From an uncultured Ruminiclostridium sp. (GTDB taxonomy: Bacteria > Bacillota > Clostridia > Oscillospirales > Ruminococcaceae): a stretch of 64,000 bases of DNA. Positions 43,045-52,271 of the stretch are shown here, in pieces (the stretch's first letter is position 1; every line of letters begins with the position of its first letter). The position numbers and the translations under genes were made by a program. The notes under the pieces are model-generated. The model worked only from the letters and a program-made list of their open reading frames with translations, did no database searches and was not told the origin of the DNA. The stretch spans positions 1-64,000 of the forward strand of contig CAKSTB010000015.1 of assembly GCA_934490165.1 (NCBI GenBank). Direction: 5' to 3'.

Positions 43045-44413
43045 TCCTTTAGATACAGTCGGCGGCAACGAGAACATCGGCAACACAGAGGAACGTACAA
43101 TAATGATGGATTCGTTAAAGGACTTCCATACAGGTGAGGTCGAGCAGAGCGAACCGTCATATGACAGCGAGCCCGAAAGCGATACCGCCGCCGGTGACAG
43201 CGAAAAAGCGGAAGACAGCGATGAGGTCACCGAAGAAGAATATCAGGAATATCTTGCCAGAAAAAAAGAAAGAAACAAGAAGATAAAGGCGAAGAACCGC
43301 CACAGGAGAACATTGTCGCACATACTTGCGGGCGTTCTGCTGTCGGTATTCATTATCTCCGTATCTGCATTTCTTGCTACATATATTGTAAAGTCGGCAC
43401 TCGATTTTACCGGTATCGGCAAAACCTACTGTCAGGCTGAGATACATATAAATGAAAATTCCACCACCGATGATATCGCACAGGACCTTGCAAACCTCGG
43501 CATTATAAATATGCCCGATGTGTTCAAGCTGTACACTAATATGTTCGGTAAGGGCGACAAGTTTATCAAGGGTACGTTCACAGTCGATACTACTATGTCG
43601 TACAGCTCACTTATCTCGACATTGCAGACTGTTTCTACCGTAAACCAGACAGTTTCGATACAGATAACCGAGGGTATGACTATCGATGAGATAGCACAGA
43701 TGATGGAGGATAACTTTGTCTGCCGTGCAGAGGACTTTATGGAGCAATGCAAAACGCTTGGTGACACCTACAAGTTCCAGAAGCGTCTTGAAAACGAGAA
43801 GCTCAAGTACTATCAGATGGAGGGCTATATCTTCCCCGATACCTACGAGTTCTATATTATCCCCGCACTTGAGGACAACAAGGAGCTTGATACAAGCGAG
43901 TATGCCGCAGACGCTCTTGATATTATTTATCAGAACTTCAACAACAAGCTTACGGCACGTTATTATAACCGTATGACAGAGCTTGGGCTTACGCTTGACG
44001 AAACCATAACGCTGGCTTCAATAGCCCAGCGTGAAGCGGATACTACAGCAAATATGGGCAACGTTGCATCGGTATTCTTTAACCGTATGGCGGATTCGGA
44101 AGCATTCCCGCATCTTGAGTCGGACGTTACCGTGCACTATGTAGACGAGCATATCAAGCCGCATCTTTCAACCTCTCAGTATGATCAGAAGATGTTTGAT
44201 GCCTATAACACATATAAGTGCGACGGCATTCCGTTAGGTCCTATCTGTAACCCCGGTCTTGACGCGATAAAGGCTGTGCTTTACGCACCCGAAACAAACT
44301 ACTATTATTTCTGCGCAGATCCCGAAACAACGGATATGTATTTTGCCGAAACGATAGCAGAGCACGAGGAAAATCTCCGCATATGCGGACTTGATGACGC
44401 TATTGCAGAATAA
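43034..44413 (+). CDS. mltG: Endolytic transglycosylase MltG
   Basis: A 459-residue membrane protein that cuts nascent peptidoglycan strands. An acidic cytoplasmic region (residues 1-75) and a basic stretch (RKKERNKKIKAKNRHRR) precede one membrane segment (about 97-122). The LysM-like part (YCQAEIHINENSTTDDIAQD) leads to the YceG catalytic domain, with the catalytic Glu334 in IASIAQREA and the late IPLGPICNPG segment. ATG 43034 follows AAAGGAAAC; 24 in-frame codons upstream belong to the previous gene's shadow. A strong terminator follows. Confidence 0.93.
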   Translation: MENNPLDTVGGNENIGNTEERTIMMDSLKDFHTGEVEQSEPSYDSEPESDTAAGDSEKAEDSDEVTEEEYQEYLARKKERNKKIKAKNRHRRTLSHILAGVLLSVFIISVSAFLATYIVKSALDFTGIGKTYCQAEIHINENSTTDDIAQDLANLGIINMPDVFKLYTNMFGKGDKFIKGTFTVDTTMSYSSLISTLQTVSTVNQTVSIQITEGMTIDEIAQMMEDNFVCRAEDFMEQCKTLGDTYKFQKRLENEKLKYYQMEGYIFPDTYEFYIIPALEDNKELDTSEYAADALDIIYQNFNNKLTARYYNRMTELGLTLDETITLASIAQREADTTANMGNVASVFFNRMADSEAFPHLESDVTVHYVDEHIKPHLSTSQYDQKMFDAYNTYKCDGIPLGPICNPGLDAIKAVLYAPETNYYYFCADPETTDMYFAETIAEHEENLRICGLDDAIAE

Positions 44414-44420
44414 ATATGTT

Positions 44421-44448
44421 TTCCGCCGCAGAGCCTTCTGCGGCGGAA
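44421..44448 (+). terminator. Hairpin terminator after mltG
   Basis: Perfect 11-bp stem TTCCGCCGCAG/CTGCGGCGGAA with a 6-base loop. No strong T-run follows on the plus strand; the T-run TGTTTT lies before it. Confidence 0.65.
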
Positions 44449-44486
44449 TGCTGTAATAAGACTACTGAAAACGAAAGGTTTATTTT

Positions 44487-45695
44487 ATGTTAGAACTGTT
44501 ATCGCCTGCGGGTGATCTTGAATGTCTGATGTCAGCCGTAGATTACGGCTGTGATGCCGTATATCTCGGAAGCACAATGTTCGGAATGAGGGCAGGCTCG
44601 GCAAAATTCGACCCCGAAACACTGAAAAAGGGTGTTGAGTATGCCCACGCGAGAGGTGCAAGGGTACACCTTACCTGCAATACCGTTCCGTCAAACGATG
44701 AGATCGAGCTTCTCCCCGAATTTATAAAGACTGCATACGACTGCGGCATAGATGCCGCGATTGTAAGCGACATCGGCTGTATCGCACTGATAAAGCGTAC
44801 AGTCCCCGACCTTGAAATTCACGTTTCTACTCAGGCAGGCGTTGTAAACTATGTTACCGCAAACGAGCTTTACAAAATGGGCGCAAAGAGAGTAGTACTT
44901 GCGCGCGAGGTCGATATAGAGAATATCAAGCGTATCAGGGATAACGTACCTGAGGATATGGATATCGAGGTATTCGTACACGGTGCTATGTGCGTATCGT
45001 TCTCGGGCAGATGCCTGCTTTCAAGCTTTATGACCGGCAGAAACGCAAATAAGGGTGAGTGTGCCCAGCCGTGCCGCTGGAAGTATCACCTTGTCGAAGA
45101 AAAGCGTCCGGGTGATTACTATGAGCTGTCCGAGGGCGAGGGCGGCTCATATATCCTTAACGCCAAGGATATGTGTATGATAGAGCACCTTAAAGAGCTT
45201 AAGGACGCAGGTGTAACAAGCTTCAAGATAGAGGGCAGGGCAAAGTCCGCATATTACACGGCTACTGTTACAAATGCCTACAGAGCGGCACTTGACGCAG
45301 TTAAAAATAATGAGCCTGTTCCTCAGTGGGCAATAGATGAAGTATATAAGGTAAGCCACAGGCAGTACTGCACAGGCTTCTACTTCAATAAGGACGATGC
45401 TAATCAGTACTATGAAAACAGCGGATATATCCGCGAGTGCGACTTTGTCGGCGTTGTCGACAGCTGTGAAAACGGCAGGGTAAATATCACCCAGAGGAAC
45501 TACTTTACCGTTCACGATGAACTTGAAGTACTGTCACCGGGAAAGAAACCCATAAAGCTGGACATACCATATCTTATAAATTCAAGAGGCGAACAGACCG
45601 AGATAGCAAACCGTGCGACCGAGAAGATGTACTTTGATTATCCCGTTCAGTTCCCGCCTCACTCCATAATCAGAAAGCCTGTAGTAAATAAGTAA
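44487..45695 (+). CDS. U32-family peptidase-like protein (TrhP/RlhA group)
   Basis: A 402-residue U32-family protein. The start LELLSPAGDLECLMSAVDYG and the signature VFVHGAMCVSFSGRCLLSSF followed by NKGECAQPCRW give the four Cys of the family. Despite the family name, characterised relatives hydroxylate RNA (TrhP on tRNA U34, RlhA on 23S rRNA); the C-terminal domain here (GVVDSCENGRVNITQRNYF) fits TrhP. GAAAGGT precedes the ATG. The large CapA-like gene starts 17 bases after the stop codon. Confidence 0.88.
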   Translation: MLELLSPAGDLECLMSAVDYGCDAVYLGSTMFGMRAGSAKFDPETLKKGVEYAHARGARVHLTCNTVPSNDEIELLPEFIKTAYDCGIDAAIVSDIGCIALIKRTVPDLEIHVSTQAGVVNYVTANELYKMGAKRVVLAREVDIENIKRIRDNVPEDMDIEVFVHGAMCVSFSGRCLLSSFMTGRNANKGECAQPCRWKYHLVEEKRPGDYYELSEGEGGSYILNAKDMCMIEHLKELKDAGVTSFKIEGRAKSAYYTATVTNAYRAALDAVKNNEPVPQWAIDEVYKVSHRQYCTGFYFNKDDANQYYENSGYIRECDFVGVVDSCENGRVNITQRNYFTVHDELEVLSPGKKPIKLDIPYLINSRGEQTEIANRATEKMYFDYPVQFPPHSIIRKPVVNK

Positions 45696-45712
45696 ATTAC
45701 GGAGGTATTGTT

Positions 45713-48700
45713 ATGCTGAAAGCTCCGCAAAATCTGTTTGCGACTGCATATGACGGCTCGGTGCGCTCCGACTGGCAGCCCGTTGACGGCGCAGACGGAT
45801 ATATTCTGCAATTTTATAATGCCGATGAGCCTGACAGATGTATAAAGACGAGATACGCGCAAAATCTGTCCAAGCTGATTATGGGCTTTCGCAACGGCAG
45901 AAAGTACCTTGTAAGAGTAAGAGCATTCAGTTATTCGGACGGCAAGGAGATAGCGGGTGAGCTGTCACAGCCTGCGGAATTTACGCCGATATGCCGACAT
46001 CTCAAAGCACAGAACGTGATCACGATGAATAAAGGCGAAACGTCACAGATCGTGTGGGAACGCCGGAATATCGTTCCTGCGGTCGCTTTCAGCTGTGATG
46101 ATGAAAGTGTTGCCACTGTGACAAAAGGCGGGCAGGTGACCGCCGTATCGGACGGAATTGCCCGCATAACGCTGACTGCCGATGACGGCGAAACCTTTAC
46201 AGTGAATGTAGCTGTCGGCAGAAGTCTGTCGCGAAGCGGCAGTGATGCAAGGATAATGCTCTGCGGCGATATAATGTGTTCGCTAGAGCAACAGAGAAAA
46301 GCCGCGACCCGTTCCTTTGATTTCACCGATACATTCAAAGCGCTTAAAAGCACGATCGGGTCAGCCGATTATTCGGTAGCTGTGCTTGAAACAACTTGTT
46401 TTGACGGTGCACCTTTTGAATACGAGAAGATAAGAACGGATAGCGGCAGCCCAAACTGCAACTCGCCCTCAACATTTGTAGACGCGGTGAAAAGCTGTGG
46501 ATTTTCTGCGCTTGTAACCGCCAATAACCATAACTGCGACACAGGTCTTAAAGGTCTTGAAGCTACCGTTCGGTGCATAAAAAGCAGCGGTATGGCGAAT
46601 ATCGGGACGCTTGACGATGAAACGCATATTGCGGATATAAGCGGTATAAGGGTCGGATTTGTCGCGGTAAATTCCATATCAAACGGACTTGAAAAGGATA
46701 TACCGTCACGTCTTATCGGCAAATATGAGCCCGCGCATTTCAGACAGCTTGTAAATTCGCTTAAAAGTGACGGTGCGGAGTATATAATCGCGTATCAGCA
46801 CTGGGGTCAGATGAACTCGGTGACTGTACGAGATATGCAGAGAAAAGCGGCAGAATATATGGCTCAGTGCGGAGCAGATCTGATCATTGGCTCGCACCCC
46901 CACGTTATGCAATGTGCCGAAAAGATAACGACCGCTGACGGCAGAGAGGTAATGTGCTTCTACTCGCTTGGCAATCTCGTTTCATCTATGAAAGAAATGC
47001 GTGAGAACCGCGAAAGCGTTATAGTGGATCTGACGCTCAGAAGAGCATCGGGCAAAGTTACAGCTGATGTAAACTGTATACCTGTGCTGTGCGAGGATAC
47101 CTCGGACGGCTACACGGTGACTGCGCTTGACGGCAGTCTTACCGAAAGCCGTAAAACGCAGGTAGAACGCATAAAAAGCATTCTGGGTGACAGTGCGGAC
47201 ATCTGCGGCAAGCCAAAATTTCTTTTGCAAGGCTCTGCGGTGCTGAGAAAGGTGTTTTCCGACAGCGGTTATAATTATGACGACACGCCGCTTATCCTGT
47301 CGCCGATTTCGCTTATGAGTGAAAAGAGTGCGCTTACCGGTAAATACGGTAACACCAGAAACAAGCTTGATATAGCAAAGAATTTTGACAACTACATTAG
47401 CGACAGCAAAACGGATTATATAGTTATTGACCTTTATACAATGGCGGCAGTATCGTGCTATAAGTACGGCGACAGCTATTATACCGCATCGCAGAACTTC
47501 TTAAGCTCCGATTTTTACAATAAGAACAAGGACAAATTTGAACGGATATCTCCGCCGTTTGACGAAAAGGTGTGGAAGACGGCGCTTAAAAAATACGCTC
47601 ATACAGTGTCATCTCATTATGCAAAGGATAAGATCATACTTGTGCGGCTGAAATTCAGCGATATGTGCGTAAAGCAGGATCAGCTCAGGAACGGCAAAAA
47701 CAAAAATGCACTCAATAAGCGCATACGAATGTATGAGGATTATCTCATTTCACTGCTTCAGCCTGTCGTTATAGATGTTGCGGGCGGATATTTTGCCGAT
47801 GCGACAAGCAGTATGGTGACAGCCTACGAACCGCTTTTTTATGACGATGTACGCATAAAGACCGATATGATAATTAAGCGTGAAGCCGAGGGAAAATTCT
47901 GCTTTGATAAGCCCGATATAAACCTATGGCTCAGCCGCGTTATACGTTATTATGACAATATGACTGCCAGAGCGTATCAGTCAAAATTGCTTGACAGGAC
48001 GTATGTTGCCGACAGACTGATAGAGCTTACCTCAAAGCAGTTTACGGCTGAGAACGCCGCTTATCTTGTTTTACTGCGAGAAAACGAGGTAAAGTCATAC
48101 GATGATGCAAAAATTATCCTCGGCAGAATGTACGGCGCGGAAAAGGTGATTAAGGCGATAGATGCCGTGACCTGTATCAACGGCGATCTGTCGGAATGCC
48201 GGTATGAGGATATAAGGATAATTTTCGATGAAAATTTCCTTATAAAAAAACAGCTTGCAAAGAAACTCGCAGAGGTTTACAAATACACAAATACAGATAA
48301 CTGCGAGCGCATTTTCCTTATAAAAGATGATATAAACGCACTGAGTGAATACGAGGAAACTTGTAAACCCACAGTGGTTGATATATGGGGCAGTTGCATT
48401 TCAAGAGAAACGGTAAACCGCAACATAAGCGGTATATTTGTAGATAAGTACATATTCAAACAGCCGTTTTTGCTGTCCGAAGAGCCGGACATACCGTTTG
48501 ATATAAACATCGGTGCAGATAAATTCTGCGGCAGCTCATGGCGCAAACGTACCGTAAAAGAGGCGTTCCTGCATGAGGGCAGACAGATATTATCCGACAG
48601 TACCGCCGACTGGCTGATACTCGATATGTATGACCTTATCTGCAATATGAAAAAGTATGGCGGTTCGCTTTTTGAAGTTGACGACTTTATTCTCCGCACC

Positions 48701-49180
48701 GATTTTTATAAATCGATAGCGGATAAATGCGAAAGCACATATCTGTTCAAGGAAAAGAGCCGCGAATACCTTGATAAATCGCTTGAGAGCTTTTGCGGGT
48801 TTGTAACAAACCGTTACGGCAAAAATATTATTCTGATAAAAGCCGACCTTAAAAACAAATATATAACGCTTGACAATAAGATATCCGAGCTTTCCGACAG
48901 CGACGATACATTTGAAGAGAAAAAAGCGTTCATAGCGGAATATGAGGATAAATTTGCACGCCTTACAGATTGTTTTGTTATAGACATTTCAAAGCGTTAT
49001 TATGCCGATGACAGATTTCCGCTAGGCGGCGCACATATCGTCCATTATGAAGACGAATTTTACAGTCGTTGTTGTAACCACATTTCCGAAATTCTAAACG
49101 GCAGTGATAAAAAATACCGCGATGATGTTGACGAGGAATACATAAAGCTCAGAGATATCAGAATAAACCGAATAGACTGA
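45713..49180 (+). CDS. Giant CapA-type metallophosphatase fused to DUF6270-like domains
   Basis: An 1155-residue multi-domain protein. Residues 1-90 look like a fibronectin-III domain (QNLFATAYDGSVRSDWQPVD), 95-165 a Big_2 Ig-like domain, and 175-460 a CapA/PGA_cap metallophosphatase: MLCGDIMCS near 184, NNHNCDTG near 268, YQHWGQ near 362 and GSHPHVMQ near 393. The remainder contains two DUF6270-like SGNH-hydrolase regions; the last has VDIWGSCISRETV near 890 and ends HYEDEFYSRC. No signal peptide or membrane segment is seen, although CapA enzymes usually act outside the cell. GGAGGT precedes the ATG. It may build or modify a polymer; the substrate is unknown. Confidence 0.82.
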   Translation: MLKAPQNLFATAYDGSVRSDWQPVDGADGYILQFYNADEPDRCIKTRYAQNLSKLIMGFRNGRKYLVRVRAFSYSDGKEIAGELSQPAEFTPICRHLKAQNVITMNKGETSQIVWERRNIVPAVAFSCDDESVATVTKGGQVTAVSDGIARITLTADDGETFTVNVAVGRSLSRSGSDARIMLCGDIMCSLEQQRKAATRSFDFTDTFKALKSTIGSADYSVAVLETTCFDGAPFEYEKIRTDSGSPNCNSPSTFVDAVKSCGFSALVTANNHNCDTGLKGLEATVRCIKSSGMANIGTLDDETHIADISGIRVGFVAVNSISNGLEKDIPSRLIGKYEPAHFRQLVNSLKSDGAEYIIAYQHWGQMNSVTVRDMQRKAAEYMAQCGADLIIGSHPHVMQCAEKITTADGREVMCFYSLGNLVSSMKEMRENRESVIVDLTLRRASGKVTADVNCIPVLCEDTSDGYTVTALDGSLTESRKTQVERIKSILGDSADICGKPKFLLQGSAVLRKVFSDSGYNYDDTPLILSPISLMSEKSALTGKYGNTRNKLDIAKNFDNYISDSKTDYIVIDLYTMAAVSCYKYGDSYYTASQNFLSSDFYNKNKDKFERISPPFDEKVWKTALKKYAHTVSSHYAKDKIILVRLKFSDMCVKQDQLRNGKNKNALNKRIRMYEDYLISLLQPVVIDVAGGYFADATSSMVTAYEPLFYDDVRIKTDMIIKREAEGKFCFDKPDINLWLSRVIRYYDNMTARAYQSKLLDRTYVADRLIELTSKQFTAENAAYLVLLRENEVKSYDDAKIILGRMYGAEKVIKAIDAVTCINGDLSECRYEDIRIIFDENFLIKKQLAKKLAEVYKYTNTDNCERIFLIKDDINALSEYEETCKPTVVDIWGSCISRETVNRNISGIFVDKYIFKQPFLLSEEPDIPFDINIGADKFCGSSWRKRTVKEAFLHEGRQILSDSTADWLILDMYDLICNMKKYGGSLFEVDDFILRTDFYKSIADKCESTYLFKEKSREYLDKSLESFCGFVTNRYGKNIILIKADLKNKYITLDNKISELSDSDDTFEEKKAFIAEYEDKFARLTDCFVIDISKRYYADDRFPLGGAHIVHYEDEFYSRCCNHISEILNGSDKKYRDDVDEEYIKLRDIRINRID

Positions 49181-49190
49181 ATAAACTGAA

Positions 49191-49227
49191 AACCACTTAC
49201 GGCAAACCCTACCGTAGGTGGGTTTTT
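49191..49227 (+). terminator. Terminator after the CapA-like gene
   Basis: AACCACTTACGG pairs imperfectly with CCGTAGGTGGGTT and is followed by TTTTTG, 11 bases past the stop codon. Confidence 0.7.
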
Positions 49228-49228
49228 G

Positions 49229-49702
49229 TGTTTCTGTTTTACCGCCGACATATTCTTTTGTTTTTATCGCTATCCAAATTCCATTTCTCTTTTCACTGCC
49301 AATATCGGCAAGCTTCCCATCATTACCACAAAACCTCAGTCTTTAACCATATATTTCATATCCGCCTATGAACTGCCTTATAAAAAGATGATCCCTTCAC
49401 TAAATAACCTGCAACTTATATGCGTTAATAACCCGAATTGATCATAAAAACTATATTCCGCCAATAGAATTGTAAGAAAATACATTTCTAAAATTCAAAG
49501 CTTTCGACATACATTTGACCCGGATTTTTCTTTCATTTGTAAATCTGCATAGTTTTTTAATAAATTGTGAGATATATTAGCACCGTTTGCTCGAAAAATC
49601 GCTTTTTACTATTGTAATTTTGTGATAATTATGGTATTATTAAAGTGCAAGAATTTTATCTTGCACATTTCTTGCTTGTTAGAAATTAAATTGCGCATTG
49701 TT
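49229..49702. other. AT-rich non-coding gap at the island border
   Basis: About 470 bases with no gene, repeat or structure that I can support. The base composition is clearly AT-richer than the chromosomal genes to the left, which fits a junction between the core chromosome and the accessory island. Confidence 0.5.
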
Positions 49703-49746
49703 GTCGCGATAAAAGCGACCGTTTTGGGTTTCAGTTGTGTTATGAT
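49703..49746 (+). promoter_or_regulatory. Island regulatory dyad and promoter, copy 1
   Basis: GTCGC (49703-49707), 7 bases, GCGACC (49715-49720), 18 bases, TGT, then the -10 TATGAT (49741-49746). The dyad centre lies near -42 if transcription starts about 49753. The same arrangement, base for base in spacing, precedes the second operon at 52811. Confidence 0.7.
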
Positions 49747-49784
49747 ATAAATATCGGATAACTGTTGTGAGCGGAGGAACGATA

Positions 49785-50204
49785 ATGAAGCTGTTTTCAT
49801 TTTTGAAGAAGCAAACGCCTGAGCAGCAGGCAGAAATGCTGTATACACAAGGGATTACACTTATCGGTAGTGGCTACTGGGACAGCGCGTTCAGTAAAAT
49901 AAGCGAAGCCGCAGAGCTGGGACATCGCGGTGCTGTAGGACAGCTAGCGATGATGTACATATTCGGTCAGGGCTGTGACAAGGACATTGAACACGGTCTT
50001 GAACTATTGGAACGATCAGTAAATATGGGAAATGTTTTTTCATGCTTTGCCTATTCGGTGTTGTACGACAGTGGTATCGAAGAGGTAACTGCCGAGAAGG
50101 CAGAGGAGATGTGCGGTATTGCCGCAAAGGCGGGTATGCCTGAAGCTGTCGAACGTATGGAAAAAGGTTTTGGAGCGATAAACAATGAAGCTGAGAATAG
50201 TTGA
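49785..50204 (+). CDS. Small Sel1-repeat protein
   Basis: A 139-residue protein with Sel1-type helical repeats: AFSKISEAAELGHRGAVGQL, MYIFGQGCDKDIEHGLELLE and MCGIAAKAGMPEAVERM. The same stretch recurs with clear similarity in the large Sel1 protein at 55160 (YPLSRAADLGHTEAMAEI, YGIGCGRSVEEGLELL), so the two are paralogues. Sel1 repeats mediate protein contacts. ATG 49785 follows GGAGG. The next gene begins inside its last codons. Confidence 0.85.
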   Translation: MKLFSFLKKQTPEQQAEMLYTQGITLIGSGYWDSAFSKISEAAELGHRGAVGQLAMMYIFGQGCDKDIEHGLELLERSVNMGNVFSCFAYSVLYDSGIEEVTAEKAEEMCGIAAKAGMPEAVERMEKGFGAINNEAENS

Positions 50205-51063
50205 AGAGGTCTGGGGGATAAACCGTGTCACCGGAGAAACCACGGTTTGTACCAAAAGCAACAAGCTTTATGACCCTACCGCAGGATTTGAGATCACGCT
50301 TCGTAACGGTCGTTATATTACTGTTGATAACATTGATAATATCAGTATAACGGTCACGATCCATAATTCAAATCCCGCTAAGGATAAAACGTGGAAATTT
50401 TCACACGGAAAATCAGTGTTTTACTTTCCTCGTTCTGCGGACGGCGGATACCGTTATCACATCGCATATGAGGACGAAACCGATAAAAACCGCTACTCAA
50501 TAGCTATCGATGTCAGAAAAGCAAGCGGTCAGTATGATATAGCGCAAAGCAAGTTTTTCGGCTCACCGACTGTTCCGCATGAGTGGGAGGATCGCTTTCA
50601 CGATGATATAATATTCTTTGCACAGATAAGGCTTGCGGATATTGCCGTGCTTGATACGGATAATCGCCTTGTGCACACAGGTTATCTGTATTTCTTCCTT
50701 GACGCGGAAATGTATCCTTCCGATAGCCTTAATATGTGGGTCGAGTACTATCCGGGCGAGCCTGATATGGTTATCGATGATTTTAATGCACAGTCGCCTA
50801 TACCGTCAGGTCTTTGTGACGATTACCTGATGTCATTCAGATACGCCCCCGCGGACAGTGACAAGACAAAGCTGTTAGGTATTTGCTCATCGGGAACAAA
50901 TAAGGACAAAAATCTGCTGTTGCAGTATGACCCGTCGGATTTCAGCGGGATACCTTTCCTTGAAAATGTAAGCGGCTATGCCCGCGTCTTTTTCGGAGAA
51001 GATGAGAAAGACTATGATTTAGTGACATATAAGGTAGAAAGATCGCCGTCCGATTTGGACTGA
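50185..51063 (+). CDS. Fusion of small beta domain and DUF1963 (YwqG-like) domain
   Basis: A 292-residue protein. Residues 1-105 (MKLRIVEEVWGINRVTGETT, KTWKFSHGKSVFYF, GGYRYHIAY) match the free-standing 93-residue protein at 57690. Residues 110-285 (QSKFFGSPTVPHEWEDRF, IFFAQIRLADIAVLD, GYLYFFLD, LLLQYDPSDFSG, GYARVFFGED) match DUF1963 and the free-standing copy at 58000. YwqG-like proteins have no firm biochemical role. The start overlaps the previous gene by 20 bases with GGAG upstream. Confidence 0.8.
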   Translation: MKLRIVEEVWGINRVTGETTVCTKSNKLYDPTAGFEITLRNGRYITVDNIDNISITVTIHNSNPAKDKTWKFSHGKSVFYFPRSADGGYRYHIAYEDETDKNRYSIAIDVRKASGQYDIAQSKFFGSPTVPHEWEDRFHDDIIFFAQIRLADIAVLDTDNRLVHTGYLYFFLDAEMYPSDSLNMWVEYYPGEPDMVIDDFNAQSPIPSGLCDDYLMSFRYAPADSDKTKLLGICSSGTNKDKNLLLQYDPSDFSGIPFLENVSGYARVFFGEDEKDYDLVTYKVERSPSDLD

Positions 51064-51077
51064 GAACGGAGGATAAT

Positions 51078-51737
51078 ATGCCGTACAGCTATAATGACAG
51101 CAAAAAGCTTGAGCAGTTGTTGCAGCAGATCGAATCGTATAAAGAGCACGAAAACGCATCGCCTACATTCAGGGCTTCACAAGCTTTGAAATCGATTTAT
51201 GATATCGTTGTTTCTCATCTTGAAAAAGAGCCCGGGCATGATAAAGATACACTTACCGACAGTATAGCCGTTTTGCGTTATCTGACGGTTTCCTATACGA
51301 GAATGTGCAGGATCGCGTATGCGCAAAAGACCTCGGACAGGCTTATAGCGCTGGAAAAGGAGTTGTATGAGAGCTTTTCCGTGATTGACGAGGAATGCGA
51401 GGACGATTATTATAACGCACTGCGCCTGCGCAATTATTACGAAAAATGCGATATCGATGATTTGTCGGAAGCAGTGGCGGAAATGATACCCGACAGCAGA
51501 AGAAAAGAAATAGAAGCCGGAGTGAAAGACAGATACCCACTGCTGAAACACGATGTTATCGAGCTCAGCGACAAATATTTATCGGTAATCGATGAAACCG
51601 AGCGCAGAATGTATGAGCTAGGTGCGGATAATATGACAGGCTTTGAAAAAATGAAGCTCAGAAAAAAGCTCCTGTCGGAATACGGCGTAGAATGGAAATC
51701 GCCTGTGGAGCTTAACCCGAATGTGATATTCGATTAG
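51078..51737 (+). CDS. Helical protein of unknown function
   Basis: A 219-residue, strongly helical, charged protein (KLEQLLQQIESYKEHEN, RLIALEKELYESFSVIDEEC, YLSVIDETERRMYEL) ending in LNPNVIFD. I do not recognise a family. GGAGG lies five bases before the ATG. It belongs to the first island operon, 14 bases after the DUF1963 fusion gene, so it probably works with that protein. Confidence 0.75.
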   Translation: MPYSYNDSKKLEQLLQQIESYKEHENASPTFRASQALKSIYDIVVSHLEKEPGHDKDTLTDSIAVLRYLTVSYTRMCRIAYAQKTSDRLIALEKELYESFSVIDEECEDDYYNALRLRNYYEKCDIDDLSEAVAEMIPDSRRKEIEAGVKDRYPLLKHDVIELSDKYLSVIDETERRMYELGADNMTGFEKMKLRKKLLSEYGVEWKSPVELNPNVIFD

Positions 51738-51758
51738 CGGTTACAGGAGGAGAAGGTA

Positions 51759-52241
51759 TTGAACAGCGAGCTTATCAGAAGGTGTGACAGATACATAAGC
51801 CAACAGGGCATAAAGGAAGAAGACAATATTCCGTCGGTCATGTCAAAAAGACCGGTTATGATGGAAATAGATATGTCCGAGGTGGATCTTTATCTGAAGT
51901 ACAACCGCAATATTTCGTTCAACAATCGTCTTTTTCTGCTTATCGACAGGACAGGTCAGAAGGACAGCGATGTTTATAAAAAAGCCCGCATAGACAGGCG
52001 GTTGTTTTCAAAAATACGCTCTAACAAAAGATATACACCGTGCAAGAGGACGGTGATAGCGCTTTGTCTTGCGCTTGAACTCGACCGCGAGGAAACAGAT
52101 ATGCTCTTGTCCTCGGCGGGATACAGCCTTTGTGCGTCGAACGAATACGACCTTGTCGTGGCGTTTTGCATAGAAAACAAAGTATTTGATTTTTTTGATG
52201 TAAATGAAATTCTGGAGCACTATGGGTTAAAGGTGTTCTGA
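51759..52241 (+). CDS. HTH-like domain known from macro-domain proteins
   Basis: A 160-residue protein with a probable TTG start nine bases after AGGAGG. Residues 50-160 (FNNRLFLLIDRTGQKDSDVY, ARIDRRLFSKIRSNKRYTP, ALCLALELDREETDMLLSSA, FFDVNEILEHYGLKVF) match a domain that in many Firmicutes forms the C-terminal part of macro-domain (ADP-ribose-binding) proteins. The fold looks like a degenerate helix-turn-helix. Here the macro domain is absent. It is the last gene of the first operon and a candidate for the factor that binds the shared dyad, though this is speculation. Confidence 0.75.
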   Translation: MNSELIRRCDRYISQQGIKEEDNIPSVMSKRPVMMEIDMSEVDLYLKYNRNISFNNRLFLLIDRTGQKDSDVYKKARIDRRLFSKIRSNKRYTPCKRTVIALCLALELDREETDMLLSSAGYSLCASNEYDLVVAFCIENKVFDFFDVNEILEHYGLKVF

Positions 52242-52250
52242 AAAAAAGAA

Positions 52251-52269
52251 AACCGCCCTATAAGGACGG
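52251..52269. repeat. Left flanking repeat of MITE-like copy B
   Basis: AACCGCCCTATAAGGACGG, a short hairpin repeated exactly at 52516-52534. It follows the TTG-start gene and may have been its terminator. Confidence 0.8.
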
Positions 52270-52271
52270 TA

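Noticed and set aside
49226..49441. 71-residue open frame on the plus strand after the CapA-like gene
   Set aside because: It starts in the terminator T-run, has no ribosome-binding site, lies in AT-rich DNA and its product looks random.
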